From: Rehmannia glutinosa | Lineage: Eukaryota; Streptophyta; Magnoliopsida; Lamiales; Orobanchaceae | Assembly (NCBI GenBank): GCA_016081115.2 | Contig: JABTTQ020001116.1 | Coordinates: 1 to 64,000, forward strand | Direction: 5' to 3' | Length of the DNA stretch: 64,000 nt | In this document: piece after piece, positions 49,101-59,990 of the stretch | Position numbering within the stretch: position 1 is the first letter of the stretch | Layout: every line of letters begins with the position of its first letter | Program-made: the position numbers and the translations under genes | Notes under the pieces: model-generated | The model's database searches: none | The model's input: only the letters and a program-made list of their open reading frames with translations | What the model was told of the DNA's origin: nothing

Positions 49101-51240
49101 TCGAATTTCTTAATAAATTTGAATAATTATATCTGATTTGGTTTTATTGTTAACTGAATTGAGTTTGGATGAGCTTTTTTCAAGGCAAATAATTTATTAT
49201 TTTTACACATTTGATTGTTGTTCTACTAATGAGTCGCATTTGAACCAAGCTTGACATCTTACCTAACAAAAAAAGTATGCTCAAATTTGTTTTGTTATGT
49301 TAAAGAATTGAGTTTGAACAAACTCTCTGTAATCGATTTTGAATCAAATATTGAGTTGTTTGATTCATGTTAAATTAGTATTAGAACCAAAATGAAGTTT
49401 AATATCATTGTACTGTTGTCAACACAGGCGGAGTCAGATAGGCATTATGGGCCCCGACCCAGACCAGCCTCCAACTCAACAATGTTAATAAACTGAAAAA
49501 AAAAGAAAATTAATTATAGCTTACATAATTTTTTTTTAATTTTTCATCCGATTCACCGGCACCACACTTGTATATTGTCCCCGCCATTTGTTTTATGTTT
49601 CATGCACTTACAAGAATAAATAGTTATCCATATTTTATCTCGCATAATAAAATACATTATGCATGCTTCGTACATTTTTATCTAACAATAATATATAAAT
49701 GAAAACTAATTTTAATATTACATCTATATAAAGTATTTCCAAGAGTTTGTGATACAATTCATTAGATCCCTAAAAATGCCCTTCATGAGTTGACTGTTGG
49801 GCAACATTAATCAGAACTTTGTATCGCTTTTGTTTGGAGAGTTCTCATGCGTAGTGGTTGAAATTTCAGATGAATTGTTAATTCTAAGCTATTTATTATT
49901 ACTGGATAAAAAATTATGAATGTTATTCTTATAATTTAGTAATTAATAATGAACCAGTCAACCAGACGCAACACGCCTAATTTAATTTAAATGGTGGCAG
50001 ATTTTCAAACAATTACCTATATATATATATATATATATATATTTCATGCTTATATAGTATATTTTATGCCACGTGATGCTTTGTATTGGCCCATAAAAAT
50101 GATCCATGTTAATGTAAGTCTAAGTTCTAAGGACAATGTCAAGCATGATTGCGTGAATTGTCTCTCTTTATTATTGAAAATTATATGTGGAATATAATTT
50201 TTTATATATATTTTTGGAAGGATATCGATATATATGTCATCAATTTTTGCACCACCATATTATCACTATTTCGTTTGATTTTTCTGTTGAAATAAAATTG
50301 TCTTTGAGTTTGATTATATGACTTGAGAGCTTCATAATATGTTTTTGCTCTTTCTTTCAATGTAAGGTTTATTGGGTAGTTTGAGTCGAATTCTGTCACT
50401 TATCAAATGTTAACTTTTTTTCAAATGATTGCCGAGAAAATAATATTTGAAACATGTGTCTGGATTATTTCATATATCAGCTAAAACTAGTTTACTTTTT
50501 TTTTATATTATTTCGGTTATTTATGACAAACAAACGTTAATCTTATGTCTCCAATAATGTATTTTCTGAATGGAAATAGTGTTTTTTTTTTCCTTTTACT
50601 AACTTATCATGGTCTTTTTTTTTTTTGAAATAATATTTCAAAAAAAAAACTTATCATGGTCTTAATAATTATGTTATTAATTATTTGAATAATTTGTGCA
50701 AAGTGCATAGCTAATCATATTAATATATTATCTAATTAATCAATTCTCTCAAGTATACATCAACAGGCAACGGGCTGGCCCTGTAAAAATTTAAGCCCAA
50801 GACATCAGTGAGAACAATCATGGGCCAGACTTATTTATTTTATCGGACCCAATTTTTCTGGACTTCAGGTTGTAATTAAAACAGGAAGTTACACACACAA
50901 AAAAAAAAAAAAAATGCTCCTATTTTTTGAAAAGGACATTTTTTATGCTCTTAAGCCCTAAGGACATTGGTTCACATTTGGCTTTACTTATTTATATATT
51001 ATTTTTTGCCCATGTATTGTTTCTATATTGTTGTATCATGTTTGCTATTTATGTGTTGTTTTTTGTTGTTTCTATTAATTTCGATGTCCAATGCATTAGA
51101 TCAAAAACTAGAATGCGTTATTTTTATTTTTGTTATTGGGTTATGTTGTTTCTATATTGTTTCAATATATTTTGTTTTATGATGTATTATTTTTGTGTGT
51201 TTCTTGGTTGTTTCTGGGTTTTGAGTATAAAATTTATCAT
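49090..51240. repeat. Segmental duplication, copy B
   Basis: The partner of 33291-35130, sharing the landmarks listed there: TTTGAACCAAGCTTGACATC at 49230, CATGAGTTGACTGTTGGGCA at 49784, GGTGGCAGATTTTCAAACAA at 49992, and TGTGTTGTTTTTTGTTGTTTC near 51053. An (AT)n tract at 50016-50041 is specific to this copy. No coding content is supported; the open frames here are T-rich. Confidence 0.68.
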
Positions 51241-52450
51241 GGTGACAAACTTATATTATAATGAAATTTATTAGCAACAACGTGTTTAGAACATATTCGA
51301 AACAATTAAAAAGTCCGGAAAAACACGCGAGCATAAAAAAGTCCACGCAGCGGCAAAATGATGTTTGTACTAAAACTAAGGACAATGTTGTATGGTTATA
51401 TATAGAGCGAGAAAGTATTTATTGTAATGTTTTTTTTACTATGATTAATCCAATTTTAGATTAACTGCGATACTTTTCTCACTATACCCTATGATCTAAA
51501 TATGAATGGGTTTAAAAATTGAAAGGGCAAAAACAAAAAAATATTTTATGGATAGGCTAGGATAGATGGGCCTAGACCAAATAACATTTAACTTATTTTT
51601 ACAAAAAAGAAGTTGTATTCAATAAAATACAAAAAAAACTATAATATAAGTACATAATATACTTATCATCTTCAACATAAAAATTATTTTCCTAAACAAA
51701 TAGAAAAAAAAGAGTAATTTATTGAAGAAAAAAAAGCCTCCGATTTAAATACTTTAACCTTTGTGTTTGCTATTTTCTTTAATCTATCACATGAAATTTC
51801 ATACCATTTGAGTTGCTCTTATGTTTTAAAATGTTTCTAAGAAATTAACCATCAATATTCTACCAAAAATCAAATTATTTGAAATAAAGGCAGTGGTATT
51901 ATAATTATTATAACATCCATTGCAATTTTGATGTGTGCTAGCCAACTTAAATATTTTATGTACAGTGTAGTTAAGTAAATTCCTGAAAATCACTTTTTCT
52001 TTGGAAGGCCCTGAAAAACCATTTTGATAATATTAGATAACATAACAATGGAAAATTATATATATTCTTTAGATTTTATTAAGAAAACAACAAAATAAAA
52101 TAATTCAAAACATGTATTATTATACCTTTATACCACAATGAGTTTATAGATTAAGTAGTATCGCACTATTGTTCATCATTTATAAGAGTGATGATTAGGA
52201 TTCGAACAAATCAAATATTGTATTTTTTTTTTTTTTTAAATTTTATCTCCTCCTCTCCTAATTCATTCCTCCCGCTCCAATTTATTAAAAAAATTATACC
52301 TTTTATATCATTGCTTTCCCCCAATATTAACACGTTTTAGCTTTTGGGTTTAACCTTTTGCTTTGGCTGTACCGCGTATGGTCATCTATGGACTATGAAG
52401 ACACAGAAAGAATACGGAATAACTTTGTCACCAAGTTCCCTCATTTTGTA
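51241..52450. other. Intergenic upstream of phytolongin
   Basis: A+T-rich, with homopolymer runs (for example T at 52220-52236). No element ends and no exon were recognised. The 51261-51464 open frame has no recognisable content. Confidence 0.5.
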
Positions 52451-52452
52451 TC

Positions 52453-52459
52453 TATAAAT
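52453..52459 (+). promoter_or_regulatory. Putative TATA box of the phytolongin gene
   Basis: TATAAAT, about 150 bp upstream of the ATG at 52611. The intervening leader is A-rich and free of strong secondary motifs. Confidence 0.45.
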
Positions 52460-52610
52460 CATTAACAAGAAAACCCACCAAAAAAGAAGCAAAAACCTTT
52501 CATTTTCAATTACAGAAGCTGATTATCACAATTCTTGGATAGAAGAGGCGAAAAAGGGTGGAACTTTTTTGTGTATTCCTTAATATTTGAGTTATTTGTA
52601 CTAATAAAGA

Positions 52611-55105
52611 ATGTTGAAGCTTACAATAGTTGGGAGGGTGAGAGATGGGTTGCCTTTAGCCCAAGGTCCAAGATATGTGAATGAAGAGAATGACAAAATC
52701 TCTACTTACAAGCAACAAGGAGAGTTCTTACTCAAAGAAATCTCAAGAGGGGCCTTGCCACTTTCCAAAATGACCATTTTCTTGGATCAATATAGCTTCA
52801 AGTATGTTTTTTTCAATTTCTTTTTCCACATTGTATTTAATTTATGCATATTTTTCGAGCCCATATATACGAGGGACGGACGCAGTAAATTCGTTCTGGG
52901 GCGAAAATCCAGGCGGTCTTGAGGCGGCGCAGAGATGGTGCCGCAAGACACGAGAGGCCCTCCCCGAGGACCCCAAGTTTTTTTTATATATATATATATA
53001 CAATCAATGGCGGAGATAGGGGCCAACTCGGGACCCCTCCTTTTCTTTTTTTTAAAAAATTACTAGGTAAAATTTTTCAAATTTCTTTTTAGTTAATATT
53101 TATTTGTATTTTTTTATCGCGATTTTTGATTTCTTTTCAGACCCATTCAGTAATAATCCTAGATACGCCATTATATAATGGCGTATCTAGAATTATTCTG
53201 AGGTGATACATCTAAAATGAGTGGGCCGATAAAAAAAAAAAAAAAATACACATAAATATTAACTAATTTTTTTAAAAATACCTTATTTTTAAAAAAAAAG
53301 GGTGCGAGCCGGATTGGCCTCCTCTTATCTCCACGATTGTATATATATTATTTATTGCTCTAGGTCCTCGAAACCTTGGACCGGCTGGCAAAATCAAATC
53401 TAATATAAATAAAAATAAAACATACAAGCTTTTATAACAAAATTACATGAAAATTTGGGGAGGGGGACAAAATATGTTGGCTTACATTTTTATATACTAT
53501 ATTAATTTATTAAATAATATATTATAGGGGTTCAATCGCAAGACGAGGGGGCGGTTGCCGCCACCAGCCCCCCCTTGGGTCCGTCCCTGCATATATATAT
53601 AGAGTATAAATGAAGTTGCATTATCCTTTTAGAAAATTTTGGCCCAACAGTGGGATGTTTTGAATTAGTAATATCAAATGATGCATGCAAAGTTTGATGA
53701 CACATTAAGATTTTTGCCACATTATGAATTTGGAGAAGGGTCTTTGGGTTAAATGATCTTTTTGAGTTGAGAACAGCTTTGTATCTTAATTTTAGGACTT
53801 GACATTTACATTTCAAACTTAGGATGGTACAGCTTATTATTATTAGGGTAATTACAAAAATACTCCTGTGATTTGTGGTAATTATAAAAACACCTAAAAA
53901 AGTTTCAAAATCCCCCCCCTCCTCCAAAAAAAAAAAAAAACAAAGGTTTGATTCTATCTTAAATGTAAAGGAGTAACTTTGATATTTTCCAAAGGGGGTG
54001 TTTGAAATTAATGTTTTTGTGCATGAAGGGGTAAAGTGTAATACATAATCTAACCTCAAGGGGATTTTTGTAATTTTCAAAAATCTCTGGGTTTTTTTGT
54101 TATTAGTTCAAATCTTGGGGTAGTTTTTGTGATTATCCCTTATATTATTTTGCATTTTATGTTTTTCAGTTACATGGTTGAGGATGGAATTTGCTTCATG
54201 GTACTCTGTGATTCAATGTATCCAAGAAAGCTGGTTTTCCATTATTTACAAGATTTACAGGAGGAGTTTAAGAAGTTTGATGTGGGACTGACTGAAAGAA
54301 TTGTGAGACCATATAGCTTAATTAAATTTGGATGAAAGAATTATGAGACCATATAGCTTAATTAAATTTGGTAATTCTTGTTATTGCAAGCATATATATA
54401 TTTGTAATAATGCAGTGTATTTGAATGCTTATTTGCTGATATCTTTTAGATGGCAAATTTGTGTTCTAAAGAATGCTGAGATAATGCAAATGAGAAATTT
54501 CCTGTTTAAAAAAATGTATTAAGTATAGTAACTTTGGGATGTTTCATATGAACACGGCCTGGAATGCAGATGCTATCATCGGAAATATTAGAAGAAAGTA
54601 TGTTGATACAAGAACACAAGCCAACTTATCAAAGATAACTTCTGATGGTTCTCAAGAGATGGATGTTGTGTCAGAAAGTTTTTCACAAATAGTAAAACGA
54701 AGGCGAAGATCCGTACGGTTTCAATCAATTCTCAATAAACTCCAAATCTTGATTTGTCATGTTAAATACGGAATGACATCGATCTTTTTTCTTTTTTGGG
54801 TCAGAGATGTTGACAAGAATGAGTGAAGCACATTTACATGCTTCCCCAATTTGGTGTTCCGAAAGGCTTGAGGTATGTACTATAGTTTAACACGAAATAG
54901 AAGTTTCACATATTCCTGTGTTTCTTGGCATGTAAACACGGTCATTCTATAGGAGACCACTGCTTATAATATTTTGCATTTATTTGATGATTTTTCACAG
55001 ATTATAGCCCTGAAATGGATCCCAGTAGGACTAGTTTTAGCTGTTACAACGGTACTCGTATGGTCCAGCCTTCATAGAGATGACTCATTATTGACCGGTT
55101 TCTAA
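52611..55105 (+). CDS. Phytolongin (plant non-SNARE longin), exon 2 duplicated in part
   Basis: Phytolongins are membrane proteins with an N-terminal longin domain like that of Sec22/VAMP7 but a plant-specific PhyL region in place of the SNARE helix, and a C-terminal anchor. They act in secretory traffic. Exons: 52611-52801, 54170-54370, 54570-54712, 54807-54872 and 55001-55105. The longin part reads NDKISTYKQQGEFLLKEISR, then GICFMVLCDSMYPRKLVFHY and ERIVRPYSLIKFG; the PhyL part has IIGNIRRKYVDTRTQANLSK and KRRRRS; the anchor is ALKWIPVGLVLAVTTVLVWS. A 40-bp tandem duplication ends exon 2 (54293-54372) and shifts the frame, putting a stop right after the longin domain. Without it the protein would be 221 residues, the normal length. 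The exon 3/4 boundary (GTACGG donor, CAGAG acceptor) fits by phase but is less certain. Intron 1 carries a hAT element and a MITE. Confidence 0.88.
52862..53597. mobile_element. hAT-type element in phytolongin intron 1, 8-bp target duplication
   Basis: The element is 52870-53589 (720 bp). The left end CGAGGGACGGACGCA and the right end TTGGGTCCGTCCCTG are inverted repeats apart from an extra base and one mismatch. The direct repeat CATATATA flanks it exactly (52862-52869 and 53590-53597). There is no transposase. A 340-bp foldback sits inside it. Confidence 0.8.
53001..53340. repeat. Long foldback nested in the hAT element
   Basis: The outer arms CAATCAATGGCGGAGATAGG and CTTATCTCCACGATTG pair imperfectly and are flanked on both sides by TATATATA. 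The arms approach each other along their length and meet in a perfect 32-bp palindrome, 53159-53190, whose half-arm is CTAGATACGCCATTAT. Since it lies in the intron of an expressed gene, its RNA could fold into a long hairpin. Confidence 0.7.
53846..54139. mobile_element. MITE of the GGGATAATTAC family, complete, phytolongin intron 1
   Basis: Left end GGGTAATTACAAAAATACTC, right end GTTTTTGTGATTATCCC on the same strand, inverted copies of each other. TTA stands outside both ends (53843-53845 and 54140-54142). The right end is only about 30 bp from the acceptor of exon 2. TTA duplication fits a Tourist/PIF-type MITE. Confidence 0.72.
54293..54372 (+). repeat. 40-bp tandem duplication across the end of phytolongin exon 2
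   Basis: Two adjacent 40-bp copies (54293-54332 and 54333-54372) begin TGAAAGAATTGTGAGACC and TGAAAGAATTATGAGACC. They differ at one inner base and at the last base. Only the second copy ends in GGT and so keeps the splice donor. Forty is not a multiple of three. Confidence 0.9.
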
Positions 55106-56080
55106 TACTGTTAATAAACGGTATTCTCATTATCATATGTTCTATATTTATTTGTGATATCTGGACAACAATACGAGGATAATCGTACTTAAGCAATCGG
55201 ATGACTTTGAGGCACGATCGTGTTATATGAGAATGTGTTATATGAATATTACTAAACTTCTGGTGCTTATAGAATGTTCTGTAATTCTCTAAGCTGATAT
55301 TGAATGTATATGGAAATTAACATCTGTATTCCTTGTTCTTTTCACAAAGAAAGTGCAGTTAAATGTTCCTTCATTGCAAAATTTTCAACTTGCCATTTTA
55401 GCAATAATAAATAATCGCACCAATCAATTGTGGTGATTTGATCAAATTACTTTTCCTTGGCTTAAATTCATAGTATACGGGAATTACTTTCTTCGACTCT
55501 CCATATTTCACTCAACGTTAAGCCTCAAATGACATTTTCCCTAATTCTTAGTTTGAAGCTATATTGGTACTCTGCATTAGCTACATCTGCTTATATTGAG
55601 ATTTCAACTATTACAAAGGTCGTACGGGATCAAATATTTCAACCAAAATTTGTCTCAAGAACATTGAACTAATAGTAATGTTGACAATATAGTTAAATTT
55701 CCTAATATTGATTTACAGCTGTGATCTGATATACTATCAAATCTCATATAGCTTTATTTCACTGTGATCTAAAAAGTAAAAGTCGTAAGCTGCTGAGGAG
55801 TGACGGCTTTCCCTCGATGAAACTCTCTTTGTTGTTTTGTTACAAATAGTACATATTAACATATTAGAAAAAGTTCAATCAGAGAACATCGTTTCATTTC
55901 TGAACTTATTACAAAATGATCCTTCGATGTTTACAATGCTCACGGGACAAAGTGTCCTGAAAACGCAACTTCATGCGAACAATAACCACTAATTACAGTA
56001 CAATATTTGATATATCCAGTTTTATTGTCAGTGCAATTAGAAATTATTCTTCTCTGAAGCTTCTTTATTTACATCATTAT
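55106..56080. other. Convergent 3' region between phytolongin and LAF1-like MYB
   Basis: The two genes point towards each other. The sequence is A+T-rich with no exon and no recognised repeat. Confidence 0.55.
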
Positions 56081-58764
56081 TCATAGGTACATGCCATCAC
56101 AAATTATGTTGAAATCTCCTGGAAAATAACCAGCTAGACCTCCATCCTCAAAGTTGAACGGTGATTGAAACATATCATCAACATAAATGCCGTTGGATTT
56201 AGGGTGCATCTCGTTGCCAAACGCCCCTTCATTGAGCAGAACCGACGAATCTTCAGAATTTGAATTATTGCTGTCAAGAGTGTACTTGTAATCAGCTCCA
56301 CTGCCAAAACTCCCGAGTTCTCGTCATGAAACTGGTCTAAAGACAGCCACTCGGCGAAAAGAACTTTCGGTAAATTGCATTTTTGACCACCTCCTCTTGA
56401 GTTTTCTATCTGTTGCATAGACTGATCTGTGTGTGTTAGAGATACTTCCAGGTTTTCAGAAGATTCAAAGCTGGAATCTTGAGGAGTCGGCTTGAGGGAC
56501 GAAGGTGATAATTCTAATCCTTGAATTTGCTCATTCATGATGCATTCATTTTTAACTTGAACTTCAGTTTCAACCAATTTTGACACCCTTTTCTTTAGAT
56601 AGGAATGCCAATAGTTTTTATCTCGTTGTCAGTTCTTCCAGGTAAATGATGTGCCATTTGAGACCACCTAGGAGATAAAAAACACGCACAGTTTAGGTTG
56701 TTAGTTGCAAAAAAATAAAAATAAAAATAAAAATATTTAGGTTGCAAAATGTAAAAAAGGCTAAAGTTCAGGTTGCAAAAAACACGCACAGTGCATTGTT
56801 CTTGTTTATTAAATTTACCAATTTATTCAAAGTCATTGAGGATTGCCAAAGGATGTATATGCCTAATTTTACTTTGTTAACTATACACATTAAAAAATAA
56901 CTGAGCAGGTACAAGTCAATGTTGGAATTCTTCTTAGAATTCTAAACTAGTTCAATTTTTAAAGGGGCTGCTGGTCTATAGCCAACACAGAAGGTAAGGT
57001 TATAGGTGGAAATACATTACTGGAATTTATTTTTGTCAACTCTACAGTATCTTGTACCAAAATGATAAAATTTCAGTTTTATAATTTAGTTGAAATTTCT
57101 CTGAAGCTAAAAATTTGCTAAGGGTAGAAGAACTGATTAGTTTCTTACTTGTTGCCTAATATTTGATGAAGGGTCAAAATTGTCTCCTCCTCTTCCAAGC
57201 TAAATGCCCCTCGCTTTAATCCCGGCCTTAAATAATTAATCCACCTTAATCTGCAGCTCTTTCCACTCCTTAGTAAACCTGCCAAGCATTAACTTGAGGG
57301 TTAATTATGAAATCTACCCCTGAGGTTTAGCCTAATTACAAAAAATAACCCAGTTGTATCTTAATATTACAAATACCCCCATCTGATATTTGTTTTAGCT
57401 TACAAAATTGCACATTCGAGAGGCTTCAAGAGGGGATATTTGTTAGATAAATACAAACCCCAAGGGGCATTTGTAATTTTGAAAGATAACTGGAGTTGTT
57501 TGTAATTAGGCTAAACGTTAGGGTGGTGTTTGTAATTATCCCTTAAATTGATCGATAGGATGACTAAAGCAAGCACAATGGTGTTTTTCTAATCTATTTA
57601 ATAAGATATAAAAACGGTCACAATCAATCTGCATCCTTAGAACATATGACTTTTTTAACATAATATTATTTTGTTATTGACTTCTAGTTGCTATCTCACT
57701 GGTTCTAAAAGTTATTTTAAGAAGTGTGGTGAAAAATAACGAACTTCTTAAAATAAAGAATGTTTCTGAGATGTAGAGAAATCATTAGCTGGACCAATGC
57801 CTATTCAAAGTCATAAGCATGATTAAACAAACTATTTTGATATGTGTTCATTCATTCTTCAAATTTCTTATGTAATATGTTGGGGTAAATTTTGACTATT
57901 CAATTTACCTGCAGTCAATTATGGCATCTCTAAAGGTTGCTACTGTCATAAAATGACATTTAGCACAAACATAAGGTCACTATTATATAGTTACATCAAT
58001 ATCCTCAAATACACACACTTAGACACCTTTTAAAATGAGATATTGCGGCCGCGATTGAATACCATAACTTTTTTATATCGTAACATATGATTGCTTATGA
58101 AAAGTTTCAGAAAATACACAATTCACTTACTTTCGTTTTCACTCACCAATTACTATTACACATTTCTCACAAATTTCACTATTCACTGACTCACATGTCC
58201 AATCACCAATCATTATTTTACTATTTATATATCAAATCAACTTTAATCATTACATTTTCATCTTATATCCAACCACAATCTCAAAACGTATAATTATTCT
58301 TTTTTTCTAAAACAAAAAACATATTACTATTCTTTAGCAGCAAAGAAAAAATTCAAAATGAAATGATATTCAATCGCACCCTGAAATGGTAGGAGTTAAA
58401 TTACGGATTAACAGAACTATCTAGTAGTAACTTTTTCGCTAGCATGCACATATTGCAAAAAATAACATTCAAAAGAACTACAAAATGACAAGAATGCTAA
58501 TATCCATGTTTTATTTGTTTCAGCATTGTTCTTAATAATCATCCATGATATCTTCAACAGATAGAGATGAATGGGAAAAAGAATGTAATTTTTTTTTTTT
58601 TTTGCTTATATCTATTTAATCTTACCTGCATTGTTAGGAACAGAGCTCCAGCAGCCATGGCCGTATTTCACGATGTAATTTCTCAGCTTCTGATCTTCGT
58701 CGGGAGACCATAAACCCTTCTTGTGCTTCTGCTTTTGCTTATGATCTAACGGCTTACGGCCCAT
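56081..58764 (-). CDS. R2R3-MYB transcription factor, LAF1/MYB18/19/45 type, frameshifted
   Basis: DNA-binding factor whose Arabidopsis relatives include LAF1, a positive regulator of phytochrome A signalling. Exons: 58764-58626, 57278-57149 and 56667-56081. R2: KHKKGLWSPDEDQKLRNYI, KYGHGCWSSVPNNAG, SGKSCRLRWINYLRPGLKRG. R3: FSLEEEETILTLHQILGNK, WSQMAHHLPGRTDNEIK, then NYWHSYLKKR. The NYWHS motif and RPGLKR mark the LAF1 branch. Two single bases are missing: one A in the AAAAA run near 56617 (after NEIK) and one G in the GGG run near 56313. With both restored the protein is about 285 residues and ends FNIICDGMYL with TGA at 56083-56081. Intron 1 (57279-58625) holds a MITE. The acidic, Asn/Ser-rich tail is typical of an activation region. 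Confidence 0.9.
57298..57542. mobile_element. MITE of the GGGATAATTAC family, complete, in LAF1-like MYB intron 1
   Basis: Left end GGGTTAATTATGAAATCTAC with CCCTGAGGTTTAGCCTAATT inside it; right end TGTTTGTAATTATCCC. TTGA and TTAA lie outside the two ends. 245 bp, no coding content. It begins just 20 bp on the intron side of exon 2. Confidence 0.7.
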
Positions 58765-59989
58765 TTTCCGACAACTAGAGCTCAAGAGTACGTATATATA
58801 TTTTTTGTGTTCTGTTCTGTGAAGAATGAATATGTGATGTGTATAATCTGCACAAGAAATAGAAGAAGTATAGACAAAAGGAGACTTTAAAAGGGTTAGT
58901 TGGACTTGTTGTTTAGATGAAAAATAACTATCTATTTCTGGCTTAAAGAATTAAAAGGGCTATTATAAAATTGGTATGATAAAAACAATTGAGTATTTTT
59001 AAAGCTTATTTGATACTGTGAATCTTGATTGACCTTTGGATTAGTGACTAGGTGTCCTCTTAAGAGAATATTTAGAAGACCAAATATTAATGAGTCCATT
59101 TCTATAAGATTTTTTTGTGTTTTGTCATTAGGCAGGCTTAAAACCTACTTGACAAGAACTAGTACCTGTGTCTGCCTTTATTACATGACCTTAATGACGA
59201 TTATAAATTATTGAAACAGTTCTTAATAATTCTTTTTTTAACTTATGTTTACTAAAGCCTGTTCAATGAATAGGAGAAATCAAAATATTTCTGTAAGAGA
59301 AGCAACAGCATCAACATAGAATATTAGGGGGATAATCCATTGTTATGGCCTGATTTATGTTTTGTTTCTGTACTATTTCCTTGATCTATTTGTAAGTATA
59401 AATGAGGATTTGAACTTGGAACTTCTAAATATCCTTCATATAATCAAGTTTTTATCGGGATTGTTTGCAAAAACTTTTGCTAGCTTTTGGAAGAAGTGAT
59501 TCGTTGTAGCATAAATAAAAGTAGTTGAGAATCAGAAATTTTTAGTGTTTGCGAATAGAATCAGAAGTCGAGAGTATTTGATGAAATGATTGTAAAAGTG
59601 CTTATTCGTTTGTAAAAGCCAAACTAGAAGCAAAATCAGAAATCTAAAATACTCATTTCCCTGTTTTTAGATTCTGATTAAATGAAGCAGAAGTTGACAT
59701 TTGCAAAATGAATGATTTTTTCATTATGTTGAGTATCCTTAAACAGAGATATATTATATGGTTTATCATTTGCATGCAAAATGTGGTACTATTCTGCTAC
59801 TTAAAAGGTTTGGCAAAATCCAATATAATTTCCTTGCAGGGACGGATCGAGAGGGGTGGAGGGGCGGGGCCTCGCCTGATAAAAGTGGTCTTTTTATGCA
59901 CGTTTATGTGTATATTTGAGTAGACTTGAGTTATTTTATTGTTAGTTTTGTAAATTTTTGATTGTACATAGTTCATATTACTCGAGGTG
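58765..59989. other. Intergenic, LAF1-like MYB upstream region
   Basis: The first few hundred bases hold the MYB promoter, where no confident TATA box was chosen (a TATATATA tract at 58793-58801 is very close to the ATG). A dispersed repeat (59455-59710) and a hAT-like end (59837) are listed separately. Confidence 0.5.
59455..59710. repeat. Dispersed repeat, 'GTTTGCAAAAGC' family, copy 2
   Basis: It begins GGGATTGTTTGCAAAAACTT and ends GATTAAATGAAGCAGAAGTT, followed by GACATTTGCAAA. It has the same order of blocks (TTGCAAAA start, GAGAATCAGAA middle, TCTGATTAAATGAAG end) as copy 1 at 24208-24470. Confidence 0.5.
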
Positions 59990-59990
59990 C
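59837..59990. mobile_element. hAT-like end fragment
   Basis: CAGGGACGGATCGAGAGGGG is an abrupt G-rich end like that of the element at 52870. No matching right end is visible before the LTR begins, so it is a fragment. Confidence 0.35.

Noticed and set aside
52611..55105. First read as a Sec22-type SNARE
   Set aside because: The region after the longin domain lacks a SNARE heptad helix, and IRRKYVDTRTQANLSK with the WIPVGL anchor fits phytolongins instead.
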